Shown here: positions 34,104-41,132 of the stretch, piece after piece
Layout: each line of letters begins with the position of its first letter
Position numbering within the stretch: position 1 is the first letter of the stretch
Assembly: GCF_016863635.1 (NCBI RefSeq)
Contig: NZ_BOPG01000064.1
Span: 1 to 64,000 of the forward strand
Reading direction: 5' to 3'
DNA from: Virgisporangium aurantiacum
GTDB lineage: Bacteria; Actinomycetota; Actinomycetes; Mycobacteriales; Micromonosporaceae
Length of the DNA stretch: 64,000 bases
The notes under the pieces: generated by a model
Database searches by the model: none
Told to the model about the DNA's origin: nothing
What the model saw: the letters and a program-made list of their open reading frames with translations, nothing else
Position numbers and translations under genes: made by a program

Positions 34104-34838
34104 ATGACCACAGCCCGTCGCCCCGCCGAGCCGGTCCCGGTGTCCCGCCGGCGCCTCAGCCGCTCGGTCGAGGTACAGCAGGCCGTCAAGGACATCATCC
34201 ATTCCCGGGGGCTGGCCGCCGGCGATCCGCTGCCCACCGAGTCCGAGCTGATGGACGAGCTGGGCATCGGTCGCAACTCCGTGCGCGAGGCGCTCAAGGC
34301 GTTGCAGGCGGTCGGAATCGTCGACATCCGGCACGGCTTCGGCATGTTCGTCGGGCGCATGTCGCTCAGCGGCCTGGTCGACGAGCTCGCCTTCCACAGC
34401 CGCATCACGTTGCAGGACAGCCGCAACCACCTCGGTCACCTCATCGAGATCCGCGAGGTGCTGGAGTGCGGGCTGGTGCAGCGGCTCGTCGACGACAGCC
34501 TCGGCACCGACGCCGTCGCCGAGGTGATGGCGCAGATGGAGGCGGAGGCGGTGGCCGGCGAGGTGTCGCCGGAGACCGACCGGCTCTTCCACGACGTCCT
34601 GTACCGGCCCCTCGGCAACCCGCTGGTCGGCCAGTTGCTCGGCGCGTTCTGGGACGTGTACCACCGCCTGCGCGACGACATCGGCCGGCCCGACGAGACC
34701 CCGGCCGACGTGGCGCGCCGGCACCGCGACATCTACGCGGCGGTGGTCGCGGGCGACCGGGACGCGGCCGCCACGGCGATGCGCGCCCACTTCGACGGCG
34801 TCCGCGCCCGGCTGGCCCGGCTGCAGACCCGCGCCTAG
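34104..34838 (+). CDS. GntR family regulator, FadR/FCD subfamily (first of two)
   Basis: The 244-residue regulator has a winged helix (about 20-90; LAAGDPLPTESELMDELGIGRNSVREALKALQAVGIVDIRHG pattern) and an all-helical FCD ligand domain (EIREVLECGLVQRLVDD; late RHRDIYAAVVAGDRDAAATAMRAHF). FCD regulators commonly respond to sugar acids, and NanR-type sialic-acid regulators belong here. The ATG at 34104 follows AGAGGAAC; upstream codons in frame lack coding character. It is divergent from the importer operon over the double operator and convergent with the GH42 gene. It shares architecture with the second GntR at 36964, suggesting paralogues with overlapping targets. Confidence 0.92.
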   Translation: MTTARRPAEPVPVSRRRLSRSVEVQQAVKDIIHSRGLAAGDPLPTESELMDELGIGRNSVREALKALQAVGIVDIRHGFGMFVGRMSLSGLVDELAFHSRITLQDSRNHLGHLIEIREVLECGLVQRLVDDSLGTDAVAEVMAQMEAEAVAGEVSPETDRLFHDVLYRPLGNPLVGQLLGAFWDVYHRLRDDIGRPDETPADVARRHRDIYAAVVAGDRDAAATAMRAHFDGVRARLARLQTRA

Positions 34839-34850
34839 TTTCCCGGGTCG

Positions 34851-36860
34851 TCAGTTCGGGCGCCGCGTCCGCAGCACGGCGACTCCGCGCGGTGCCAGGG
34901 CCGCCACGGTGGTCGGGCTCTCGCGGTCGGCGAGCAGGTCCGTCGCGGGTTCATTCAGGATGACGCGCACCGCATGCTCGCCGTGATTCATCAGGAACAG
35001 GTACGAGCCGTCGGGCCCCTCCCGCCGCACGGCCTGCACGTCGGCGGGCAGGTCCGGCAGCGCCGGTTCCACTCCGGCGGCGGCGCGCACGCGGTCGAAC
35101 AACGCGCGCATCGTCGCCGGATCCGGGCGGGTGCCGAGGTACCAGGCGACACCGGCGCCGTGTTCGTTTCTGGTGACGGCGGGGCGGCCGGCCAGTTCCC
35201 CGGTGGCGTAGGAGAGCACCGTTCCGGCGCCCTCCGGCTCGATCCAGTCCGACCAGACCGTTCCCGTTCCGTGCGTTCCGTTCTCACTGTCCACTATGGA
35301 CACTTCGCCGCCGGACGGCAGCGGCCAGAACTCGTCCACGCGCAGGCCGAGCACCGTCCGCAGCGGCGCCGGGTAGCCGCCGAGGTGGGCCCGGTCGCAC
35401 TCGTCGACGATCCCGGAGAAGAACGACACCACCAGGTGCCCGCCCGCCTCGACGTAGCTCGTGAGGCGCGCGCCGACGCTGTCCGGCATCAGGTACAGGT
35501 TCGGCACGACGACGAGCCTGTACGCCGACAGGTCGGCCGTGGGCGGCACGACGTCGACCGTCACGTGCGCGTCGAACAGCGGCGCGTAGTGGACGCGGTG
35601 GGTCTCCAACAGGTCGACGACGCCCGGGTGGGCGTCGAGTTCGAGCGCCCACCAGCTCTCCCAGTCGTGCACGATCGCCACGTCGGCGCGCACGCGGGTG
35701 CCGGCCAGTTCGGCCATCCCGGCGATCTCGTTGCCGAGCGCGCGGATCTCCTGGTGCGTCCGCGTCTGCGTGCCGCCGTGCGGCACCATCGCCGAGTGGA
35801 ACTTCTCCGCCCCGCCGACCGCCTGCCGCCACTGGAAGAACAGCACCGCGTCGGCGCCCTGCGCGATCGCCTGCCAGCTCCACAACCGCATCACGCCGGG
35901 CGGCTTCGGCGCGTTGCGCTCCCGCCAATTGACCGCGCCGGGCGCCTGCTCCATGAGCAGCCACGGCTGGCCCTGCCGGGCCGACCGGATCAGGTCGTAG
36001 CCGAACGCCGCTTCCACGTGTGCCCGCGGGTCGTACGGGTCGGGGTAGCTGTCGAGGCTCACGACGTCCTGTTCGGCGGCCCACGCGTAGGAGTCGATGG
36101 GCTTGTGCACCAGCCCGATGAAGTTGGTGGTGACGGGGATGTCCGGCGTCACCCGGCGGACGATGTCGCGCTCGACGAGGTAGCAACCGAGGATCGCGTC
36201 GTTGCTGAAGCGGGCGAAGTCGAGCCGCTGCGCGGGGTTGGCGAACGTGGGCGCGGTACGCGGCGGGAGGATCTCGGCCCAGTCGCCGTAGCGCTGTGAC
36301 CAGAACGTCGTCGACCACGCGTCGTTGAGCGTCGACAGGTCGCCGTAGCGCTCCCGCAGCCAGGTGCGGAAGTGCTCCGCCGACGTGTCGCAGTAGCACG
36401 CCCGCACGTGGCAGCCGTACTCGTTGCCGATGTGCCACAGCCGGAGCGCGGGGTGCCCGCCGTAGCGGGCGGCCAGCCGTTCCACGAGCGCGGCCGCGTG
36501 GTCGCGGTACACCGGGCTCGACGGGCAGTACTGCTGCCGCCCGCCGGGCCACAACCGGGTCCCGTCGGCCCGCTCCGGAAGCGTCTGCGGGTACAGCCGG
36601 GCGAGCCACGGTGGCGGCGACGCGGTCATCGTGGCGAGGCTCGCGCCGATGCCCGCGGCGGCCAGGTGGTCCATGACCCGGTCGAACCAGCCGAAGTCGT
36701 ACCCGCCCGGCCGCGGCTCGACGGTCGCCCACGAGAAGATGCCGACGCTGACGAGCGACACCCCGGTGTCCACCATGAGCTTCATGTCCTCGGCCCAGAC
36801 GTGCTCGGGCCACTGCTCCGGGTTGTAGTCCCCGCCGAACATGATCTTCGGCATGGTCAT
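34851..36860 (-). CDS. GH42 beta-galactosidase
   Basis: This is a 669-residue family-42 glycoside hydrolase. The start MFGGDYNPEQWPEHVW is typical, with the acid/base Glu147 in LWHIGNEYG and the nucleophile Glu304 in LLMEQAPGAVNW. A cysteine cluster (CHVRACYC, plus Cys112) matches the zinc site of GH42 enzymes. Trimerisation (A4-like) and C-terminal beta domains follow. No signal peptide is present, so it acts inside the cell on imported galactosides. The ribosome site AGGAG precedes ATG 36860. It is divergent from the second GntR gene with an operator between. In this locus it would remove galactose after or alongside sialic acid release. Confidence 0.95.
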   Translation of the reverse strand: MTMPKIMFGGDYNPEQWPEHVWAEDMKLMVDTGVSLVSVGIFSWATVEPRPGGYDFGWFDRVMDHLAAAGIGASLATMTASPPPWLARLYPQTLPERADGTRLWPGGRQQYCPSSPVYRDHAAALVERLAARYGGHPALRLWHIGNEYGCHVRACYCDTSAEHFRTWLRERYGDLSTLNDAWSTTFWSQRYGDWAEILPPRTAPTFANPAQRLDFARFSNDAILGCYLVERDIVRRVTPDIPVTTNFIGLVHKPIDSYAWAAEQDVVSLDSYPDPYDPRAHVEAAFGYDLIRSARQGQPWLLMEQAPGAVNWRERNAPKPPGVMRLWSWQAIAQGADAVLFFQWRQAVGGAEKFHSAMVPHGGTQTRTHQEIRALGNEIAGMAELAGTRVRADVAIVHDWESWWALELDAHPGVVDLLETHRVHYAPLFDAHVTVDVVPPTADLSAYRLVVVPNLYLMPDSVGARLTSYVEAGGHLVVSFFSGIVDECDRAHLGGYPAPLRTVLGLRVDEFWPLPSGGEVSIVDSENGTHGTGTVWSDWIEPEGAGTVLSYATGELAGRPAVTRNEHGAGVAWYLGTRPDPATMRALFDRVRAAAGVEPALPDLPADVQAVRREGPDGSYLFLMNHGEHAVRVILNEPATDLLADRESPTTVAALAPRGVAVLRTRRPN

Positions 36861-36886
36861 GTGTCGCTCCTGGTGCTCTCTTCAAT

Positions 36887-36901
36887 GGACATGGGACGTC
36901 C
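36887..36901. promoter_or_regulatory. GntR operator between GH42 and second GntR gene
   Basis: GGACAT-GGG-ACGTCC has the ACRT-N3-AYGT form with GG/CC flanks, as at 33884-33913. On the plus strand, -10 candidates TATTCT (36904-36909) and TAGGCT (36922-36927) follow; the latter stands in a TAGGCTCGG context like TAGACTCGG near the first GntR promoter. Confidence 0.7.
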
Positions 36902-36963
36902 TCTATTCTGGGCCGCGAATCTAGGCTCGGTGTGTCGTGGTCGTCAAGGGAGCCGGAGGCGAG

Positions 36964-37647
36964 ATGAGCAGGCGTAACGGCGCGGTTCTGCAGGAACGGA
37001 TCGTCGCGCTGATCCACGACCGGGAGCTCGGCCCGGGTGCGCCGATGCCGACCGAGACCATGCTGATGGAACTGCTCGACGCCAGCCGCAACAGCGTCCG
37101 GGAAGCGGTCCAGGCGCTCCAGGCGCTCGGCATCGTCGAGATCCGACACGGTCACGGGACGTTCGTGGGGCGGGCGTCGCTGGAGGTGCTCGCGCCGTCG
37201 CTGGCGTTCCGGGTGCGGCCGGCGGCCGGTGCCGGCCTGCGTGCGTTGCACGACCTGGTCGAGGTGCGGGAGCTGATCGAGGTCGGGCTGATCGGCACCG
37301 TGGCCGGCACGCTGAGCGCGGCGCGGCTCACCGCGCTGGACGCGCTGGTGTCCAAGATGGACAGTGACCCGGGCGCCGACCGCGCCTTCCACGCGTTGCT
37401 GTACGAGTCGTGCGGCAACGAACTGGTGCTGCAGCTGATCGACCTCTTCTGGACCGTCTACCACGAGGTCGAGGGGGCCCTGGATCCGCCGGAGGGCCGG
37501 GCCGCCGCCATCGTCGCGCGTCATCGCCGCATCGTCGAGGCGGTGCGCGCCGGCGACCCGACCGCCGCGCGGGCGGCCATGACCGGGCACTTCACCGACG
37601 TCAAGGCGCGCGTCGCGAGAGCGCAGGCGGCGACCGCCGGACGCTGA
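36964..37647 (+). CDS. GntR family regulator, FadR/FCD subfamily (second of two)
   Basis: This 227-residue regulator has the same build as the 34104 product: winged helix LGPGAPMPTETMLMELLDASRNSVREAVQALQALGIVEIRHGHGTFVGR-type region and FCD helices (LVEVRELIEVGLIGTVAG; RHRRIVEAVRAGDPTAARAAMTGHF). The start at 36964 is fixed by GGAGG four bases upstream; a GTG at 36937 lacks a site. It is divergent from GH42 and immediately upstream of the sialidase, with operators on both sides, so it probably controls both. One paralogue may be inducer-specific for sialic acid and the other for galactose or a disaccharide; sequence alone does not decide. Confidence 0.92.
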   Translation: MSRRNGAVLQERIVALIHDRELGPGAPMPTETMLMELLDASRNSVREAVQALQALGIVEIRHGHGTFVGRASLEVLAPSLAFRVRPAAGAGLRALHDLVEVRELIEVGLIGTVAGTLSAARLTALDALVSKMDSDPGADRAFHALLYESCGNELVLQLIDLFWTVYHEVEGALDPPEGRAAAIVARHRRIVEAVRAGDPTAARAAMTGHFTDVKARVARAQAATAGR

Positions 37648-37698
37648 CCCCGACGGGGTTGCGGGCCCGGGAGGGACGGCGTACCGTGCCACGAATCA

Positions 37699-37725
37699 GA
37701 CATCCTACGTCCTACGTGGGATGTC
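37699..37725. promoter_or_regulatory. GntR operator in the sialidase promoter
   Basis: GACATCCTACGT-CCT-ACGTGGGATGTC is a 27-base dyad with 11 of 12 pairs matched and the ACGT-N3-ACGT core at 37707-37717. A -10 candidate TACCGT (37682-37687) lies just upstream, so a bound dimer would sit at or just after the transcription start and repress. Confidence 0.7.
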
Positions 37726-37754
37726 GTTCGCCCGTCGACAGGGAGCGTCCCGCC

Positions 37755-39626
37755 ATGCGCATCGCAGTCGTCGCCGTCCTGCTCGCCGTGTCCGCCGCGC
37801 CCGCGCCGGCGGTGGCCGCTCCCCGCGACGGCCATGGTGGAGCCCGGCCGTTCGTCGAGGAACAGGTCATCTACGAGCAGCGGGCCTTCGGGTACGCCTG
37901 CTTCCGCATTCCGGCCGTCGTGCGGACCACCGCCGGCACGCTGCTCGCGTTCGCCGAGGGGCGGGTCAGGGACTGCGGCGACGACGAGGACATCGACCTC
38001 GTGCTGCGCCGCTCCGACGACAGCGGACGCACCTGGGGCCCGCTGGAGGTCGTCGCCGAGGGCAACGGGGAGACCCGGGGGAACCCGGTGCCGATCGTGG
38101 ACCGGCGTACCGGGCGGATCGTCCTCGTCAGTACGCACAACGGAACAGCGCCGTGCCCCAACGGATGCGACCGCGACCCGTTCGTGCAGCACAGCGACGA
38201 CAACGGCGTCACCTGGACCGCGCCGCGCGAACTGACGGACGCGAAGCGGCCGGAGTGGAACTTCTGGTACGCCACCGGCCCGATGCACGGCATCCAGCTG
38301 GAGCGCGGGCCGCACGCCGGGCGGCTCGTCGTCGGCGCCAACTTCGAGAGCTACGACGGCGTCGGGCCGCACGTGTACGGCACCCACCTGCTCTACAGCG
38401 ACGACAGCGGCGCGACGTGGCAGATCGGCGCGGAGACGTCGCGCGACGACGGTTCGGTCATCGCGCAGGAGGTGACCGTCACCGAACTGACCGACGGTCG
38501 CGTCTACGCCCTGGCCCGCGAGCGCGGCACCGATCCGGGCAGCCGCGCCTACGCCACCAGTCGCGACGGCGGGACCACGTTCGAGGCACCGTTCCGGACG
38601 ATCCCGCGACTGTCCACTCCGGACGTTCAGGCGTCGACGCTGCGGTACGGCGCGCGGGACCGCGGCGCGAAGCGAAACCGCATCCTCCTGTCGGCACCGG
38701 CGCATCCGGCGGCCCGCGAGGTGATGACCGTGCGGTCGTCGTACGACGAGGGCCGCAGCTGGGAGACGTGGGACCGCGGCAAGGTCTTCTACTGGGGACC
38801 CACCGCGTACTCCGACATGGTGCGCCTCGACGGCGACGAGGCCGGCCTGATGTACGAGGCGGGCGTCGCCAACCCGTACGAGACGATCCGGTACGCGCGG
38901 TTCAACGAGGCGTACCTGGCGACGCCCAACGGGACCCCGCCGGGCATCCCGGGGCCACCGGCGCCGGGCCCACGCACGTCCGATAAAAGCCCGTACCGCA
39001 ACGACGCCTACGTCCGCGGCGGCGCCGGGCTGACCGCGGGCCGCTTCGGCAACGCGCTCTCCCTGGACAAGGTGGACGACCACGTCGAGGTTCCGTTCGA
39101 CCGGTCGATCGACCTCGGCGCCGACGACTTCACGGCGATGGCGTGGATCCGGTACTCGGCGACGACCGGCCAGCACGCGATCCTGTGGGCGTTCCGGACC
39201 GGATCCGGTACCACGCCGCAGGTCTGGCTGCGCGCGGAGCCGGCGAGCAACCGGATCCGGGCGTTGATGGTGGTCGACCGGTTCACCGTCTCGGTCGCGT
39301 CGGCGGGCTCGTACAACGACGGGCAGTGGCATCACGTGGCGCTGCGACGCGGTGGCGGCCGGCTCGCCCTGCGGATCGACGGTGTCGAGGTGGCCGCCGC
39401 CACCGCACCGGACGGCTCGGTGACGGCCGGCAGGGAGTTCGGCGTGCAGGGTGTCCACATCGGACAGCGGATCGACGGCGTCGACCGGTTCCTCGGCGCG
39501 ATCGACGACGTGCGGATCTACCGCCGCGCGCTGTCACCGGCGGAGCTGGAGCGGATCCGCGTCGACAACGCGCCGGTCGGCGGGCGGCTCGGCCTGTGGC
39601 TGCCGCTGGACGACGTCAGGCCGTAG
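37755..39626 (+). CDS. secreted exo-alpha-sialidase (GH33) with C-terminal LamG domain
   Basis: This 623-residue protein has a signal peptide (about 1-22, AVAAP cleavage). The six-bladed sialidase propeller (35-400) carries YACFRIPA (Arg of the arginine triad; residues 48-54), DCGDDEDIDLVLRRSDDSGRTW and further Asp boxes (SDDNGVTW, SDDSGATW, SRDGGTTF, SYDEGRSW). A concanavalin-like LamG domain spans 415-620 (LDKVDDHVEVPFDRSIDLGADDF-type, GQWHHVALRRGG, GAIDDVRIYRRALSPAEL). GH33 sialidases release terminal sialic acid from glycoconjugates. Its promoter bears a GntR operator like those of the importer and GH42 genes. The 3' end overlaps the convergent TetR gene by 11 bases. Confidence 0.95.
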   Translation: MRIAVVAVLLAVSAAPAPAVAAPRDGHGGARPFVEEQVIYEQRAFGYACFRIPAVVRTTAGTLLAFAEGRVRDCGDDEDIDLVLRRSDDSGRTWGPLEVVAEGNGETRGNPVPIVDRRTGRIVLVSTHNGTAPCPNGCDRDPFVQHSDDNGVTWTAPRELTDAKRPEWNFWYATGPMHGIQLERGPHAGRLVVGANFESYDGVGPHVYGTHLLYSDDSGATWQIGAETSRDDGSVIAQEVTVTELTDGRVYALARERGTDPGSRAYATSRDGGTTFEAPFRTIPRLSTPDVQASTLRYGARDRGAKRNRILLSAPAHPAAREVMTVRSSYDEGRSWETWDRGKVFYWGPTAYSDMVRLDGDEAGLMYEAGVANPYETIRYARFNEAYLATPNGTPPGIPGPPAPGPRTSDKSPYRNDAYVRGGAGLTAGRFGNALSLDKVDDHVEVPFDRSIDLGADDFTAMAWIRYSATTGQHAILWAFRTGSGTTPQVWLRAEPASNRIRALMVVDRFTVSVASAGSYNDGQWHHVALRRGGGRLALRIDGVEVAAATAPDGSVTAGREFGVQGVHIGQRIDGVDRFLGAIDDVRIYRRALSPAELERIRVDNAPVGGRLGLWLPLDDVRP

Positions 39627-40203
39627 CCGCGCCCGGGCCGATCCCGCGGAAGAGGTGGTCGAGCAACCGGTCGGCGAAGGCGTTGTCGAGCGGCCGGTTC
39701 GGCAGCAGCAGCCGGTGGTAGCACGCGCCCCACAGCTGGTCCACGACCGCCTCGGCGTCGACCTCCGGGCCCAGCTGGCCGGCGGCCCGTGCCGCCTCCA
39801 GGCGCTCGACGGCCAGCCGGCGCCGGGGCCCGGAGTAGGACTCCAGATACGCCTCCATCAGGACGGGGTCCCGTTGCGCCTCGGAGATGAGTCCCCGGAT
39901 CACCGGGCCCGCCTTCGTGGTCGTGAGGAGCTCGACGAACGCGTGCAGCTGGGTGCGTAGGTCGCGTTCGAGGTCGCCGGTGTCGGGGAACTCGAGCACC
40001 GGCTCGACGGTCGCGAAGTAGCCCGCGAGCGCCAGCGCGCCCTTGGACGGCCAGAGCTTGTAGATCGTCACCTTGCTCGCGCCGCTCTCCGCGGCGACCC
40101 GCTCGACGGTGAACCGCTGGATGCCCTCCTCCAGCAGCAGCCGGCCGGCGGCCGTCAGCACGTCGCGCCGGACCTCGTCCGTGGGTCGTCGTCCGCGAGG
40201 CAT
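39616..40203 (-). CDS. TetR/AcrR family regulator
   Basis: The 195-residue regulator has an N-terminal helix-turn-helix (RRDVLTAAGRLLLEEGIQRFTVERVAAESGASKVTIYKLWPSK pattern, residues 10-55) and an alpha-helical C-terminal ligand domain (FVELLTTTKAGPVIRGLISEAQRDP) of the TetR_C_11-like type. It is divergent from an SDR gene across 81 bases with two dyads, so it very probably represses itself and the SDR. The C-terminal 11 bases overlap the end of the sialidase gene on the other strand, but functional ties with that locus are not indicated. Confidence 0.92.
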   Translation of the reverse strand: MPRGRRPTDEVRRDVLTAAGRLLLEEGIQRFTVERVAAESGASKVTIYKLWPSKGALALAGYFATVEPVLEFPDTGDLERDLRTQLHAFVELLTTTKAGPVIRGLISEAQRDPVLMEAYLESYSGPRRRLAVERLEAARAAGQLGPEVDAEAVVDQLWGACYHRLLLPNRPLDNAFADRLLDHLFRGIGPGAATA

Positions 40204-40220
40204 GTCACAGGCTCCCTATT

Positions 40221-40264
40221 TGAACGGTGCGTTCATTTATGGTTATATGAACTCAGCGTACATA
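40221..40264. promoter_or_regulatory. TetR operators between the TetR and SDR genes
   Basis: TGAACG-GTG-CGTTCA (40221-40235) is a perfect dyad with arms of the kind AcrR-type regulators bind. A second, weaker dyad TATGAAC-N5-GTACATA (40246-40264) lies nearer the SDR start. The region is markedly AT-rich. Two sites would cover both promoters. Confidence 0.7.
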
Positions 40265-40284
40265 AAGTCGAGGGAGGGCTTGAC

Positions 40285-41028
40285 ATGGACACCCCAGTTG
40301 TTTCCCCGCGCGTCGCGCTGGTCACGGGCGGGTCCGGTGGCATCGGCGCGGCCGTGGTCCGGCGCCTGGCCGCCGACGGGTTCGCCGTGGCCGTGCACTA
40401 CGCGGGCAGCCGCGATCGGGCGGAGGACGTCGCCCGCGCGGCCCGCGACGCCGGCGCCACCGCGATCGTCGTGAACGCGGACGTCGCCGACGAGCACGCC
40501 GTGGCCGCGATGTTCGACGCGGTCGAGCGGGAGCTCGGCGGCATCGACGTGCTGGTGCACAGCGCCGGCGTCATGCTGCTGTCGCCGCTGGGCGACCTCG
40601 ACCTCGACGACTTCGACCGGATGCATCGCACGAACGTGCGCGGCACCGTCGTGGTGGCGCGGGAGGCGGTGCGGCGGGTGCGCGCGGGAGGCGCGATCGT
40701 CACCTTCTCCAGCACCGTCGTGAAACTGGCGCTGCCGACCTACGCGGCCTACGCCGCCACCAAGGGCGCCGTCGACGCGATGACGATGATCCTGGCCAAG
40801 GAGCTGCGCGGGCGCGACATCACGGTCAACGCCGTCGCGCCGGGTCCCACCGCGACCCCGCTGTTCCTCGACGGCAAGCCGCAGGAGGCGATCGACAAGC
40901 TGGCCGCCATGCCGCCCCTGCAACGGCTGGGCGAGCCCGCCGACATCGCCGACGCCGTGGCGTACCTGGCCGGACCGGCCCGCTGGGTCAACGGGCAGGT
41001 CATCTACGTCAACGGCGGCATCGCCTGA
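40285..41028 (+). CDS. short-chain dehydrogenase/reductase (FabG-like)
   Basis: This 247-residue classical SDR has the nucleotide loop ALVTGGSGGIGAAVVRRLA at residue 12, HSAGV (NAG-type) near 92, catalytic Ser in VTFSSTVV, the Tyr-x-x-x-Lys pair in TYAAYAATKGAV, and the C-terminal YVNGGIA. Arg/His after the second beta strand suggests NADPH preference. The ATG at 40285 follows AGGGAGGG. Such enzymes reduce ketones or 3-oxoacyl groups; with a dedicated TetR repressor it is likely a detoxification or specialised reductase rather than core fatty-acid FabG. Confidence 0.93.
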   Translation: MDTPVVSPRVALVTGGSGGIGAAVVRRLAADGFAVAVHYAGSRDRAEDVARAARDAGATAIVVNADVADEHAVAAMFDAVERELGGIDVLVHSAGVMLLSPLGDLDLDDFDRMHRTNVRGTVVVAREAVRRVRAGGAIVTFSSTVVKLALPTYAAYAATKGAVDAMTMILAKELRGRDITVNAVAPGPTATPLFLDGKPQEAIDKLAAMPPLQRLGEPADIADAVAYLAGPARWVNGQVIYVNGGIA

Positions 41029-41044
41029 CACACCGAAGGCAAGC

Positions 41045-41073
41045 CGTGAAGCCGGCGTGAAGCCTGAATGAAG
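41045..41073 (+). promoter_or_regulatory. three 11-base-period direct repeats upstream of the LamG-RHS operon
   Basis: CGTGAAG, CGTGAAG and AATGAAG are spaced by four bases each (41045, 41056, 41067). The 11-base period is the arrangement recognised by SARP and by PhoP/AfsR-type winged helices; the reverse complement CTTCACG is loosely like PHO-box units. The repeats sit 60-90 bases before the start at 41133, so they could be an activator site. Confidence 0.5.
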
Positions 41074-41132
41074 CATCGATCCGTGAATGTTCTGCCGCTG
41101 CGTGGGTGTGTGGTCTCGGCAGGGGGAGCGGG

